Positions 8,687 to 18,330 of a DNA stretch of 64,000 bases are shown here, piece after piece. Position numbers and translations under genes: made by a program. Numbering within the stretch: position 1 is the stretch's first letter; every line of letters begins with the position of its first letter. The notes under the pieces are model-generated. The model saw only the letters and a program-made list of their open reading frames with translations. It did not search any database and was not told the DNA's origin. Where the stretch lies: assembly GCF_947500045.1 (NCBI RefSeq), contig NZ_CANMQQ010000006.1, forward strand, positions 186,001-250,000, written 5' to 3'. The DNA comes from an uncultured Ruegeria sp. GTDB taxonomy: Bacteria; Pseudomonadota; Alphaproteobacteria; Rhodobacterales; Rhodobacteraceae.

Positions 8687-10210
8687 ATGACTGTTTTCCT
8701 TCGCCGTGGCTGTTGTGCAGCTTTGGCCTATGCGGTTGCTACAACCGGCGCCTTTGCAGATGTGACCGCCAATGATGTCTGGGCCGATTGGCAGGCTTAT
8801 CTGGGTGGGATGGGCTACAACGTGTCCGGTGAACAAAGCGTGTCGGGCGACGTGACCACCATATCGAACATGACAATGGCCATGGCAATTCCGGAAACCG
8901 AAGGCACCTTCGATATGGTCATCCCGGAAATGACACTCACCGAGAATGGCGACGGTACTGTCAACATCGGCCTCCCTGCCAGCTTTCCCATGACGATTTC
9001 GGGTGAGGCTGAGGGCGAAACTTTTTCGGCTGATCTGGTGTATTCCCACGACGCATTGGAAATGGTCGTGTCGGGCACGCCCAAAAACATGACTTATGAC
9101 TATTCGGCGAACAGCGTGAATCTGGCAATGGATTCGATGGAGTTCGACGGTGAAACCGTATCGAGCGACATGTTGGCTCTGAATGTCAATATGAACGAGA
9201 TTGCCGGTTCATCCCAGATGGAAGTCGGTGAAAAACGCGATATCGCGCAGCAGTTCACCGCCGGCAGCCTGTCCTATGACGTCGCTTTCAACGAACCTGA
9301 CAGCGAAGATACGGGCCGGATCAGCGGCAAGCTGGACGACCTAAATTTTGAAGGCGATACGATCATCCCGCCCGGATTAGACGTATCCAATATTCAGGAC
9401 ATTTATAAGGCCGGATTTGCCGCATCAGGGATCTTCACCTACGCCTCGGGCAGCACCGAAATGGCAGGAACTTCGGAAGGTGAAGCGTTCTCGCTCAGCA
9501 GCAGTTCCGAAGGTGGCACCTTCACCGGCAGCATCGACGCCCAGCGCCTTGTCTACGATCTTGCACAGAACAGCACCAAACTGGCCGTCACCACTGCCGA
9601 TCTTCCGTTCCCGATCGAAGTGGCAATGGCCAATGCCGGGTTGAAGTTCGAGTTCCCAGTTCAGGCCTCAGAAGAAATTCAACCCTTTGGCTTTGGCATG
9701 AACCTGACGGATTTCACCATGTCCGACGTATTGTGGAGCATGTTTGATCCTGCCGGTTCCCTGCCCCGCGATCCAGCGACAATCGCGCTTGATGCAACCG
9801 GCACTGCCAAAGTTCTGGTTGATTTCATGGACCCCGAAGCCGTCGAAGAGCTTGAGTTATCTGATGCAGCTCCGGGTGAGCTGCATTCGTTGAAGATCAG
9901 CAAGTTGCTTGTGTCGCTAGTCGGTGCCCAACTGACCGGCGATGGCGACTTCTCATTCGACAATTCCAACACGGAAGAATTTGATGGCCTGCCCACCCCT
10001 TCTGGTGTTGCCAACCTGAAACTTGTTGGGGCCAACGCACTGCTGGACAAGCTGATTGGCATGGGATTTGTCTCAGAGAATGACGCTCTTGGCGCACGTA
10101 TGATGATGGGTTTGATGGCTGTTCCGGGTGAAGAACCGGACACGTTGAATTCGAAAATCGAATTCACCGAAGACGGACAGATCCTGGCCAACGGTCAGCG
10201 TATCAAGTGA
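8687..10210 (+). CDS. DUF2125 exported protein
   Basis: A 507-residue protein with a cleavable signal (ending near GAFA, residue about 24). It is followed by a long repetitive beta-rich chain full of alternating D/T/S and hydrophobic residues, and a C-terminal half with the FGFGMNLTDF and LDATGTAKVLVDF stretches typical of DUF2125 proteins in alphaproteobacteria. The location is probably periplasm or outer envelope; the function is unknown. The start at 8687 is chosen because AAGAAGGG lies 8 bases upstream and it places the signal peptide first; a reading from 8609 would bury it. Confidence 0.75.
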   Translation: MTVFLRRGCCAALAYAVATTGAFADVTANDVWADWQAYLGGMGYNVSGEQSVSGDVTTISNMTMAMAIPETEGTFDMVIPEMTLTENGDGTVNIGLPASFPMTISGEAEGETFSADLVYSHDALEMVVSGTPKNMTYDYSANSVNLAMDSMEFDGETVSSDMLALNVNMNEIAGSSQMEVGEKRDIAQQFTAGSLSYDVAFNEPDSEDTGRISGKLDDLNFEGDTIIPPGLDVSNIQDIYKAGFAASGIFTYASGSTEMAGTSEGEAFSLSSSSEGGTFTGSIDAQRLVYDLAQNSTKLAVTTADLPFPIEVAMANAGLKFEFPVQASEEIQPFGFGMNLTDFTMSDVLWSMFDPAGSLPRDPATIALDATGTAKVLVDFMDPEAVEELELSDAAPGELHSLKISKLLVSLVGAQLTGDGDFSFDNSNTEEFDGLPTPSGVANLKLVGANALLDKLIGMGFVSENDALGARMMMGLMAVPGEEPDTLNSKIEFTEDGQILANGQRIK

Positions 10211-10221
10211 TGAACACTTCC

Positions 10222-10247
10222 GGAAAGGCTGCATTCGCGGCCTTTCC
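10222..10247 (+). terminator. possible terminator after DUF2125 gene
   Basis: Perfect 8-bp stem GGAAAGGC / GCCTTTCC with a 10-base loop, starting 12 bases after the stop. The run of T after it is poor, so termination is plausible but not assured. Confidence 0.45.
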
Positions 10248-10335
10248 TGTCTGCGGCACATAACGCTATTGTGCTGCAGGCCTTGCGGGACGGACGGTCC
10301 GAGGCTAGGTCCAGTACTACCAGACCGGAGGCCTC

Positions 10336-11682
10336 ATGACACGAACACCTCAGAACATCAGTGACGAACTGCTGGATGCTGCACGCAAGGCAGGCGCCGA
10401 GGCAGCAGATGCCATTGTTATTGATGGATCATCCGTTTCGGTCGAGGTGCGCGGTGGTGCGCTGGAACATGCCGAACGCTCGGAAGCGGTCGATCTGGGG
10501 CTGCGGGTTTTTCTGGGTAAACGACAGGCGATTGTATCGAGTTCAGACAGTCGTGCTGAAACGCTCAAAGCGATGGCTGAACGGGCCGTTGCAATGGCCC
10601 GGGAAGCACCGGAAGATCCGTTCACCGGTTTGGCTGCACCCGAGCAATTGGCCACCAACTGGGATCTGGACGCGCTAGAGCTGTTTGACCCGACACCTGA
10701 ACCCACTGCAGACGCGTTGATGCAGGATGCGCTGACCGCCGAGGCCGCAGCGCTGGACGTCGCTGGCATTTCTCAGGTTTCCGACGCTGCAGCCTCGTAT
10801 GGCACCCACTGTGTTCATCTTGCGGCGACAAACGGCTTTTCAGGCGGCTACATGCGCAGCAGCCGATCAACCTCATGTGTCGCAATTTCCGGTGAAGGCA
10901 CGGGAATGGAGCGCGATTATGATGGCGACGGCCGAACCTTTCAGTCCGACCTTCGCAGCCCATCCGAAATTGGCCGCACGGCTGCGGAGCGCGCCGTTGG
11001 ACTTGTTGGGGCACGCAAGCCCCAAACCGGTAGTTTCCCCGTGGTTTTTGACGAACGTATCTCTTCGTCACTGATCGGTCATCTGCTGGCGGCCAGTAAT
11101 GGGGCCGCGATTGCGCGTGGTGCATCGTGGCTGAAGGAAAACTTGGGTGAGCAGGTGCTACCGGCGCACATATCGCTGATTGAGGACCCGCATCGCCCGC
11201 GCATATCAGGCTCACGTCCTTTTGATGCTGAAGGGCTGGCAACCCGTCGCAGGGCTATAATCGAAGATGGCGTGCTGACCGGATGGACGCTGGACCTGTC
11301 CAGCGCCCGCAAACTAGAAATGAAATCCACCGGGAACGCAGCGCGCGGTGTATCTGGGCCACCTTCGCCAAGCAACTGGAACCTTAGCCTGACGCAGGGC
11401 GATAAAACCCGTGCGGAGCTTCTACGCGACATGGGGACCGGGCTGTTGGTGACCTCTATGATCGGATCAACCATCAATCCGAACACCGGCGACTATTCCC
11501 GTGGCGCATCCGGTTTTTGGGTGGAAAACGGTGAGATCACGCATCCGGTCAACGAATGCACCATCGCAGGTAATCTTCGCGACATGCTGTTGCGGATCAT
11601 TCCGGCGAACGATGCGCGGACGTATCTTTCGCGCGTTGTGCCGTCGCTGTTGATCGAAGGAATGACACTTGCCGGCAACTGA
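10336..11682 (+). CDS. pmbA: TldE/PmbA-type metalloprotease subunit
   Basis: A 448-residue TldD/PmbA-family protein. In enterobacteria TldD and PmbA (TldE) form a protease that trims peptides such as microcin B17 and CcdA. The domain runs through the protein, with the N-terminal DAIVIDGSSVSVEVR region and a Gly-rich C-terminal half (GSTINPNTGDYSRGASGFWVENG, split over residues about 375-397). The HExxxH metal site of TldD is absent, as expected for the PmbA/TldE partner. No tldD lies in the window. The gene overlaps the following phosphatase by 14 bases and starts a four-gene operon ending in lpxK. Confidence 0.85.
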   Translation: MTRTPQNISDELLDAARKAGAEAADAIVIDGSSVSVEVRGGALEHAERSEAVDLGLRVFLGKRQAIVSSSDSRAETLKAMAERAVAMAREAPEDPFTGLAAPEQLATNWDLDALELFDPTPEPTADALMQDALTAEAAALDVAGISQVSDAAASYGTHCVHLAATNGFSGGYMRSSRSTSCVAISGEGTGMERDYDGDGRTFQSDLRSPSEIGRTAAERAVGLVGARKPQTGSFPVVFDERISSSLIGHLLAASNGAAIARGASWLKENLGEQVLPAHISLIEDPHRPRISGSRPFDAEGLATRRRAIIEDGVLTGWTLDLSSARKLEMKSTGNAARGVSGPPSPSNWNLSLTQGDKTRAELLRDMGTGLLVTSMIGSTINPNTGDYSRGASGFWVENGEITHPVNECTIAGNLRDMLLRIIPANDARTYLSRVVPSLLIEGMTLAGN

Positions 11683-12469
11683 CCTGTCCCTGTTGATCGA
11701 CGCAGCGCTTGAAGCCGGAAAGATCGCCACGCGCTATTCGGGCCCTCAGGCACAGCGCTGGGACAAGCCCGAAGGCGCTGGCCCGGTGACCGAGGCCGAT
11801 CTAGCGGTCAACGCGATGCTCGAGCGTGATCTGCAAGCCGCTCGACCTGATTATGGCTGGCTCAGTGAAGAGACCGAGGATACCCCCGATCGTCTAACCC
11901 GCGACCGGGTATTCATTGTCGACCCCATCGACGGCACCCGGAGTTTCGCCGAAGGGTCGCGCACTTGGGCCCATTCGCTCGCCGTAGCCGAGCACGGAGA
12001 GGTTACGGCAGCTGTTATCTATCTGCCATTGCGCGATCTGCTTTATGCGGCCGCAAGGGCACAAGGTGCCACATTAAACGGATCAGCAATCCAAGTTTCA
12101 AAGCATACATACCTGCCCGACGCCGAGATTCTGGCCGCAAAACCCAATCTTGATCCACGCCACTGGCAATCCGGAAGTGCCCCTAAGTTTCGCCGTGTAT
12201 ATCGCCCATCACTGGCCTATCGGATGGCGCTGGTGGCACAAGGACGGTTTGACGGAATGCTGACACTGCGCCCCAGTTGGGAGTGGGATATCGCCGCAGG
12301 CGATCTGATCCTGCGCGAGGCGGGTGGGGTATGCACAGATCGGTCGGGGCAACCTCTGCGCTTCAACAATGCCCGTCCTCGCCTGAATGGTGTCGTAGCG
12401 GCGGGTTCCGACATACACGCCAGCCTTTGCGCCCAACTTGATCCGAAAGGTGTCGGCATTTCGGCATGA
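11669..12469 (+). CDS. inositol-monophosphatase-family phosphatase, CysQ-like
   Basis: A 266-residue Mg-dependent, Li-sensitive phosphatase fold. The metal ligands are visible: Glu67/Glu68 in SEETED, the DPIDGT box at residues 85-90, and Trp204-Glu-Trp-Asp207 (WEWD) near the C-terminus. Family members hydrolyse inositol phosphates, fructose-1,6-bisphosphate or 3'-phosphoadenosine 5'-phosphate; the DPIDGT/WEWD pattern and similar proteins suggest a 3'(2'),5'-bisphosphate nucleotidase, but this is not certain. The only suitable start is a TTG at 11669 with GAAGGA upstream, inside the end of pmbA. It shares ATGA with the next gene. Confidence 0.8.
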   Translation: MPATDLSLLIDAALEAGKIATRYSGPQAQRWDKPEGAGPVTEADLAVNAMLERDLQAARPDYGWLSEETEDTPDRLTRDRVFIVDPIDGTRSFAEGSRTWAHSLAVAEHGEVTAAVIYLPLRDLLYAAARAQGATLNGSAIQVSKHTYLPDAEILAAKPNLDPRHWQSGSAPKFRRVYRPSLAYRMALVAQGRFDGMLTLRPSWEWDIAAGDLILREAGGVCTDRSGQPLRFNNARPRLNGVVAAGSDIHASLCAQLDPKGVGISA

Positions 12470-13701
12470 GCAAACCGCGATCTCTCAGCCTGGCGGCCTA
12501 TCGTGTCCTGTCCTGGGGCGTGCCGCACAGTCCAAGCCAGTCGGACACAACGCGCCCCGACGGCGAAGTTTTGTGGGTGCATGTCAGCTCGCCATACCGG
12601 CTGCGCGCCGTTGATGATTTTTGCCACCGCCTGATGTCCGCCCGACCAGGCCTGTCGCTGCTCCTCACAGCGCCACCCGATGCCAACCTTGAGGACTGGG
12701 AGGTAGGCAGCGTTCCGATCTTGAAGCTGCCAGCTGAACATACCGGGGCTGCACGTGCTTTTTGGGATCATTGGCGCCCCGACATGGGGCTTTGGTTCGG
12801 AGGCGGGCTGATGCCAAACATCATTACCCGCGCGCAGGAACGATCAATTCCGCTAATCCTGCTGGAAGCACTGGTTGAGGTTAAGACCGCGCGAGGTGGG
12901 CGTTGGTTGCCTGATATCACCCGATATACACTTGATTGCTTTACGACGATCCTTACCACAAATGATGACATTGCGCGTCAAATCCGAAGGCTGGGCGTCA
13001 ACTCTGCAAAAATCTCGGTTGAGCCTCCTCTTCACATCAGCCCGAATCCACCCCCCTGGCCTGAGGATGAGTTGATCGAAACCAACCATGTAATGGCGGG
13101 ACGACCGGTTTGGTTGGCTGCTTGGGTTCAGGCCAAGGAGTTCATCTCGGTTCTCAGTGCACATCGTCAGGCGCTGCGACTGTTACCGCGCCTGGCCTTA
13201 GTGCTGCATGTGGCGGATATATCCGAGGCCGCGCCATTGTACCAACGGCTAGAATCTATGGATCTGCGATGCGCCAACTGGGATGAAGGCCATGCCATTG
13301 AGGATACTACACAGGTCATCCTGACCGCCGAACCCAAAGATCTGGGCCTTTGGCACCGTGTGTCAGCAGTTTCATTCATGGGCAGTTCGTTGGAGCGCGG
13401 CGCGGGTGGGCATGATCCGTTGACTGCGGTGGCATTGGGTTCTGCCGTAATCCACGGCCCGCACGTCAGCAAGTATCGCGGCCTTTATGATAGGCTGAAC
13501 CAGGCTAAGGCCGCGCTAACCATAAAATCCGCAACAGAGCTGGGTGATGGTGTTGTCGAACTGTTGGCGCCTGACCGTACCGCTGACATGGCTTTGGCCG
13601 GGTGGCAGATTGTCACCGAAGGTGCGCCACAGGCCGACCAACTGATCGAAATGGTGCAAGACACACTGGACCGGCGGAGAGCCCACGATGCGCGCCCCTG
13701 A
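12466..13701 (+). CDS. Kdo transferase-like glycosyltransferase (WaaA/KdtA family), signature residues altered
   Basis: A 411-residue protein with the two-domain GT-B layout of Kdo transferases. The N-terminal fold is recognisable from [12 protein letters not shown] and IPLILLEA, and the C-terminal donor site from [20 protein letters not shown] (about residues 306-325), the counterpart of GGSLVERGGHNPLEAA. The catalytic signature VSxGE is VSSPY (residues 40-44), so the glutamate that acts as base is a tyrosine. The acceptor-site ETELWPN is FGGGLMPN (111-118). Position directly before lpxK points to lipid A/inner-core work. Activity is doubtful; a paralogue elsewhere may do the standard reaction. 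Overlaps: 4 bases upstream, 14 downstream. Confidence 0.7.
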   Translation: MSKPRSLSLAAYRVLSWGVPHSPSQSDTTRPDGEVLWVHVSSPYRLRAVDDFCHRLMSARPGLSLLLTAPPDANLEDWEVGSVPILKLPAEHTGAARAFWDHWRPDMGLWFGGGLMPNIITRAQERSIPLILLEALVEVKTARGGRWLPDITRYTLDCFTTILTTNDDIARQIRRLGVNSAKISVEPPLHISPNPPPWPEDELIETNHVMAGRPVWLAAWVQAKEFISVLSAHRQALRLLPRLALVLHVADISEAAPLYQRLESMDLRCANWDEGHAIEDTTQVILTAEPKDLGLWHRVSAVSFMGSSLERGAGGHDPLTAVALGSAVIHGPHVSKYRGLYDRLNQAKAALTIKSATELGDGVVELLAPDRTADMALAGWQIVTEGAPQADQLIEMVQDTLDRRRAHDARP

Positions 13702-14686
13702 TTTCTGGAACTCGGACCCCGATCGCCTTGACCTGCGCGCCCGGTTGCTGGCACCGCTCGGTCTCATCTATGCCGCTGCAACGGCGCGCCGCGTGGCAGG
13801 TGGGCAAGGCATTTCACCGGGCGTGCCGGTGATATGCGTCGGCAATCTGAACGCCGGTGGCACGGGCAAGACACCCACGGTGATCTGGGTGCTGGACTAC
13901 CTGAGGGGTATTTGGCACCAGCCTCATGTCGTAACCCGCGGCCACGGTGGTTCGCTTGAGGGTCCGGTGCATGTTGATCCCCAAAAACACACGGCCGCAC
14001 AGGTGGGGGACGAGCCACTTTTACTCGCCGCCTTCGGTGATGTCTGGGTCGCCAAAGATCGCGCCGCTGGGGCACAAGCCGCGGCAGCGGCAGGTGCAAC
14101 TGCGATTGTTCTGGATGACGGGTTTCAGAACCCAGCCGTCGAAAAGGACTTTTCGATTATCGTGGTGGATGCCGCGCGCGGGTTTGGCAACGGCCTGTGT
14201 CTTCCCGCGGGACCGTTACGGGAACCCGTGAGCGCAGGGTTGAAACGGGCTGATCTAGTGCTTTCACTTGGGGATGCCCAAGCACAATCATCATTCGCTG
14301 ATAGATGGGGCCACGCCCTGACGCTCGCCCACGTCACAGGTGAAGTGAGCCCGCTACAAACCGGCATGGACTGGAGCAACACGCCCGTTCTGGCCTTTGC
14401 TGGCATCGGATACCCCGAGAAGTTTTTTGAGACTCTGCGGCAGCAAGGCGCCAAATTACTGCGGGCCGAGGCCTTGGACGACCATCAACCGCTGACCTCT
14501 GCGTTGGTGACCCGATTGGAAAGCGACGCCAAAGCGCTCGGCGCGCAATTGGTTACGACCGAGAAGGACGCCGTGCGCTTACCCGCCAAATTCCGAAGCA
14601 AAGTTCTGACTTTACCGGTTCGGTTGCGGATCAATCAGGATGACAAAGTCAAAGAGATGTTGGCACAGGTCGCGCCCTCGCCCTGA
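13688..14686 (+). CDS. lpxK: tetraacyldisaccharide 4'-kinase
   Basis: LpxK phosphorylates the 4' position of the lipid A disaccharide at the inner membrane. The 332-residue length is normal. The P-loop [11 protein letters not shown] is at residues 52-62, preceded by the family's VICV strand, and the conserved [12 protein letters not shown] segment follows. DDGFQ, typical of LpxK, is present near residue 140. It is the last gene of the pmbA-phosphatase-WaaA-like-lpxK operon and overlaps the upstream gene by 14 bases. It is convergent with the thioredoxin gene. Confidence 0.93.
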   Translation: MRAPDFWNSDPDRLDLRARLLAPLGLIYAAATARRVAGGQGISPGVPVICVGNLNAGGTGKTPTVIWVLDYLRGIWHQPHVVTRGHGGSLEGPVHVDPQKHTAAQVGDEPLLLAAFGDVWVAKDRAAGAQAAAAAGATAIVLDDGFQNPAVEKDFSIIVVDAARGFGNGLCLPAGPLREPVSAGLKRADLVLSLGDAQAQSSFADRWGHALTLAHVTGEVSPLQTGMDWSNTPVLAFAGIGYPEKFFETLRQQGAKLLRAEALDDHQPLTSALVTRLESDAKALGAQLVTTEKDAVRLPAKFRSKVLTLPVRLRINQDDKVKEMLAQVAPSP

Positions 14687-14726
14687 TTGGCTGGACAGCC
14701 CGAATGCAGGCTGACCCCAAAAAGGC

Positions 14727-15392
14727 TTAGCTGCCCAATTCGTCCTCGATCAGCTTCTTGAAATCGTCATAGGACTGGTTATCAACCTTTTTGCCATTCA
14801 CGATGAACGATGGCGTCGCCTGGATTCCATCACGTTCGGCATTTTCCTGATACCAGGCCACCAGAGTTTGCGCCCGGGTTCCATCCTGCAAACAGGCCTC
14901 AAGTTGATCATTGTCGACGCCCGCAAGACGACCGATCTTGCGCAGTTCATCAACGATTTCAGCAGGACCGCCGGCGCGGGTCCATTCGGACTGGCCTTCA
15001 TAGATTAGGTCGGTGATGCCAAAGAACTTCTCAGGTCCGGCACAGCGCGCCACCATCGACGCCCACAGGCCATAGCGGTCAAAAAACACTTCGCGATAGG
15101 TGAACTTGACCTTACCGGTATCGATGAAATCCTTCTTGAGCTGCTTATACGCGCCGGTGTGAAAATTCGCACAATGCGGACAGGTGTACGAGGCATATTC
15201 AATGATCTCGACCGGCGCATCCTGGGCACCCTGTACCATTTCGACGATGGTCGACGTATCTAGATCAGCCTCCTGCGCCTCTGCAACACCGATCAGCGGG
15301 TTGGATGGGGTGATCTTACTTGACTGGGTCAGCCAATAGCCACCAGCCGCCACGGCGACAGCCGCACAAATTACAGTTGCAATCCGGCTCAT
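14727..15392 (-). CDS. DsbA-like thioredoxin-fold protein, membrane anchored
   Basis: A 221-residue periplasmic thiol-disulfide protein. An N-terminal hydrophobic segment (about residues 3-22) is followed by Ser/Thr-rich sequence with no lipobox, so it is a signal anchor or signal peptide. The active site CPHC is at residues 71-74 and the cis-proline loop ATPSFIV lies near the C-terminus. The inserted helical domain and the C-terminal DDFKKLIE match the DsbA/BdbD type often annotated as a thioredoxin-domain oxidoreductase. It probably introduces or isomerises disulfides. It starts 14 bases after the DUF721 gene on the same strand, so the two may be co-transcribed. Confidence 0.88.
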   Translation of the reverse strand: MSRIATVICAAVAVAAGGYWLTQSSKITPSNPLIGVAEAQEADLDTSTIVEMVQGAQDAPVEIIEYASYTCPHCANFHTGAYKQLKKDFIDTGKVKFTYREVFFDRYGLWASMVARCAGPEKFFGITDLIYEGQSEWTRAGGPAEIVDELRKIGRLAGVDNDQLEACLQDGTRAQTLVAWYQENAERDGIQATPSFIVNGKKVDNQSYDDFKKLIEDELGS

Positions 15393-15406
15393 TCCTCAGC
15401 CCTTTC

Positions 15407-15913
15407 TTAGCGTTTCTGTCTGGATAGAACATTGCGGCCAAGACGTTCAAGGGCCGCACGTAAATCTTCATCATGAACCGCACGCGACACTTTGTCGGCC
15501 TCGGCTGCCAACTCCGGTGCAATCGCAGGTTTTGCAGGTTTCGGTTTATGGTCGAAACTGGCCTGTCCTTCAGCAAATCCGGTCGGAGCGGTCTGGGTAA
15601 TACGAATGCGATTGATCGCGTTATACCCATAGACCGCGTTCACCTTGTCGCGCAGCTGCTCTTTCTGCATCTCCAGAATCGGCGCCTGCGGTCCGGTGGT
15701 CAGCACCGTCAGCGTCGCGCCAAAGCCACCTTTGGCGTAGCCCACATTCACTGGCCGGGCGATCGCTGCGATGTCCTGCCCCACAATCTCGGCCCAATGG
15801 GTCAACAGGCGCGAAACGGCAAAGCCCCGGCTTTCCCCAGCCTGCCTGATCCGCTCATTCAGCAAAGTCGCGGTGCGCTTGAACCCGCGGGTCGAGGAAC
15901 GTCTGCGTTGCAT
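15407..15913 (-). CDS. DUF721 (DciA-like) protein
   Basis: A 168-residue protein starting MQRRRSSTRGFKRTATLLN. The DUF721 core runs over about residues 10-105 (RLLTHWAEIVGQDIA; LTVLTTGPQAPILEMQKEQL), followed by a low-complexity Lys/Pro-rich tail. DUF721 includes DciA, the loader of DnaB helicase in bacteria without DnaC, so a role in replication or nucleic-acid handling is possible but unproven here. The start is fixed by homology; the reading frame stays open far upstream (to 16483), but that region runs into mutY on the other strand and is not coding. Divergent from mutY. Confidence 0.8.
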   Translation of the reverse strand: MQRRRSSTRGFKRTATLLNERIRQAGESRGFAVSRLLTHWAEIVGQDIAAIARPVNVGYAKGGFGATLTVLTTGPQAPILEMQKEQLRDKVNAVYGYNAINRIRITQTAPTGFAEGQASFDHKPKPAKPAIAPELAAEADKVSRAVHDEDLRAALERLGRNVLSRQKR

Positions 15914-15994
15914 CTGGTTTCCAACTCCTGCCCAGCTATTGTAATAGGCTGAGACCCGGACGCCAGTGAAACCCGACAGGGAGATACTTAAAAC

Positions 15995-17050
15995 TTGCGT
16001 GACTGCACTGAAATTGACCTGAGCCAGGCGTTGCTGGAGTGGTACGACCGCCATTCGCGCGAAATGCCATGGCGCATAGGCCCGGCGGATCGCGCGATTG
16101 GCGTGATGCCTGATCCTTATCGGGTCTGGTTGTCCGAAGTAATGCTGCAGCAAACCACAGTTGCAGCTGTTCGGGAGTATTTCCTGCGGTTTACTGCGCG
16201 CTGGCCCACGGTCGAAGCGTTGGCGGCTGCAGAAGACGAACAGGTCATGGGTGAGTGGGCTGGGTTGGGATATTACGCTCGCGCCCGCAACCTGCTGAAA
16301 TGCGCGCGCGTCGTGGCATCCGAGCACAACGGACAATTCCCCGACCGATACGATGCACTGCTCGCATTGCCGGGCATCGGCCCATATACGGCAGCAGCCA
16401 TCGCTGCCATTGCATTTGATCAGCCCGAAACCGTTTTGGACGGCAATGTCGAACGGGTCATGGCCCGACTCTATGACATTCACGAGCCCCTACCCGGCTC
16501 AAAACCCAAGCTGAAGGAAAAGGCGGCAGCGCTGACCCCACCGCGCCGACCCGGAGATTATGCGCAGGCGGTCATGGATCTGGGCGCAACAATCTGCACA
16601 CCGAAATCACCGGCCTGCGGCATTTGTCCCTTATACGCTCCCTGTCTTGCGCGGGCGGCTGGCACACATACGGAACTACCTCGGAAGACACCCAAGAAAC
16701 CTAAACCCACGCGGATGGGCCACGTCTACATCGCCCAACGCAATGACGGCGCGATGCTGATGGAACGCCGACCCAACAAAGGTCTGTTGGGCGGGATGCT
16801 GGGCTGGCCAGGCTCGGACTGGTCCGACACGCCATCAGAAACCCCGCCTTTCCCAGCACCATGGCGCGAAATACCGGGCGAAGTGAGACACACATTCACC
16901 CATTTTCACCTTATCCTGCGCATTTGGGCAGCAGAGCTGCCGACTGGAACCGGCCCGAACGGCCTGATAATCCTGGGCAAACATCAGTTTAGACCCGGCG
17001 ATCTTCCCACGGTTATGCGCAAGGCTTTTGACCTCTGGCGTGGCCAATAG
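15995..17050 (+). CDS. mutY: A/G-specific adenine DNA glycosylase
   Basis: MutY removes adenine mispaired with 8-oxoguanine. In the 351-residue chain the catalytic Glu48 lies in EVMLQQTTV, the helix-hairpin-helix LPGIGPYTAAAI follows, and the catalytic Asp is in LDGNVERV. The 4Fe-4S cluster cysteines are at 201, 208, 211 and 217 (C-x6-C-x2-C-x5-C). The C-terminal NUDIX-like 8-oxoG recognition domain includes LMERRPNKGLLGG. The start is TTG at 15995, with GGGAGA about 9 bases upstream; no ATG fits. It is divergent from the DUF721 gene. Confidence 0.95.
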   Translation: MRDCTEIDLSQALLEWYDRHSREMPWRIGPADRAIGVMPDPYRVWLSEVMLQQTTVAAVREYFLRFTARWPTVEALAAAEDEQVMGEWAGLGYYARARNLLKCARVVASEHNGQFPDRYDALLALPGIGPYTAAAIAAIAFDQPETVLDGNVERVMARLYDIHEPLPGSKPKLKEKAAALTPPRRPGDYAQAVMDLGATICTPKSPACGICPLYAPCLARAAGTHTELPRKTPKKPKPTRMGHVYIAQRNDGAMLMERRPNKGLLGGMLGWPGSDWSDTPSETPPFPAPWREIPGEVRHTFTHFHLILRIWAAELPTGTGPNGLIILGKHQFRPGDLPTVMRKAFDLWRGQ

Positions 17051-17109
17051 ACCGCTGTGCAAAACCAGGTGATCGGTCTACTGTTCCAGCGACGTTTTGG
17101 AGCCTCAAT

Positions 17110-18246
17110 TTGATCGCATCTGACACCTTGTCCCGCTGGCAATCTGCCCTTCCCTTCTGGGTTTCATACCTGCTTATCCCACTGATATGGATAACGACAG
17201 TTGCGGGCGGTTGGTGGGTCCTGCTTGTGCCTCTCTCTACCTGGTGGGCCTTTGCCGTGCTTGACCGGCTGACAGGCCTCAATCTGGCGAACGCCGACCC
17301 AGATACTCCGGATGCTGACCTGCATTGGTATATCTGGCTGACCAAAGCCTGGGCACCTGTGCAAATCCTCACACTTTATGGGCTGATCTGGTATACGACC
17401 CGCGCCGCTGATCTGACCTCGGCGGAAAAGATCGGCATTTTCTTCGGAATGGGCGTCATTTCAGGCACCATCGGGATCAACTACAGCCATGAATTGATGC
17501 ACCAGAAAGGCAAGCTGGAACGTTGGCTGGGCGATGCCCTGTTGGCAATGGTCCTTTACTCTCATTTCCGGTCTGAACATCTGTTGGTCCATCACCGCCA
17601 TGTCGGCACGCCCCGTGACCCGGTAACAGCACGCTACAACGAGGGCTTCCACAGGTTCTATCCGCGCGTCCTGCGCCAAAGCCTGATTTCCGCGTTCTGG
17701 GCAGAAAAGGAAAAACTGGCCCGCAAAGACCGTCCATGGACCGACCCGGCAAACCCCTTCTGGCGATATTGGGCCCTGCAAGGTGCTATGCTGATTCTAG
17801 CGCTTCTGATCGGCGGATGGGCCGGCCTGGGCTTGTTCCTGGTGCAGGCAGGTACTGCGATCTGGCAACTTGAGCTGGTCAATTATGTCGAACATTATGG
17901 CCTGACACGCAAACATCTGGGTGACGGTAAATACGAACATGTGCGCCCGTGTCACTCGTGGAACGCGTCACAAAAGGCATCCAACTGGCTGCTGATCAAC
18001 CTCCAACGCCACTCGGATCACCACTACAAGCCAAATCGCCGGTTCCCCTTGCTGCAACATCATTCGCCGGACGCCGCCCCCCAACTGCCATATGGATATC
18101 CGGTCATGACAATCGCCGCCATGATCCCGCCCTTGTGGCGGCGCATCATGAACCCTAAGGTCCGCGCCTGGCGACGGCAGTATTACCCCGAAATCACCAA
18201 CTGGCAGCCCTACAACGACGCGCAAACCCCTTGGCCCCGCGCCTGA
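17110..18246 (+). CDS. alkB: alkane 1-monooxygenase (AlkB type)
   Basis: Membrane di-iron hydroxylase that oxidises the terminal methyl of medium-chain n-alkanes. All histidine boxes are present: HELMH (127-131), EHLLVHHRH (156-164) and RHSDHH (300-305), plus the AlkB-specific NYVEHYGL (258-265). About six membrane segments lie at 15-60, 80-125 and 225-260. The 378 residues are slightly short of the usual 400. The start is a TTG at 17110 preceded by TGGAGC. No rubredoxin, rubredoxin reductase or AlkS-type regulator lies nearby, so electron donors must come from elsewhere. Confidence 0.92.
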   Translation: MIASDTLSRWQSALPFWVSYLLIPLIWITTVAGGWWVLLVPLSTWWAFAVLDRLTGLNLANADPDTPDADLHWYIWLTKAWAPVQILTLYGLIWYTTRAADLTSAEKIGIFFGMGVISGTIGINYSHELMHQKGKLERWLGDALLAMVLYSHFRSEHLLVHHRHVGTPRDPVTARYNEGFHRFYPRVLRQSLISAFWAEKEKLARKDRPWTDPANPFWRYWALQGAMLILALLIGGWAGLGLFLVQAGTAIWQLELVNYVEHYGLTRKHLGDGKYEHVRPCHSWNASQKASNWLLINLQRHSDHHYKPNRRFPLLQHHSPDAAPQLPYGYPVMTIAAMIPPLWRRIMNPKVRAWRRQYYPEITNWQPYNDAQTPWPRA

Positions 18247-18330
18247 CTGCAGCGCGCGCCAGCGTGCTGCCCGGCCCAACGGGAAGCATCGCATCTTTGA
18301 TGCGGTTCTGACGGGCGGGAGCTTTAGTTG

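Noticed and set aside
15914..16483. Long minus-strand extension of the DUF721 frame across the mutY start
   Set aside because: It lies opposite the conserved N-terminal half of MutY and encodes no recognisable domain; the DUF721 protein starts naturally at 15913.
18290..18304. Inverted repeat CGCATC-TTT-GATGCG between alkB and the cyclase gene
   Set aside because: Only 6 bp with a 3-base loop and no T-run; too weak to call a terminator although the convergent position would suit one.
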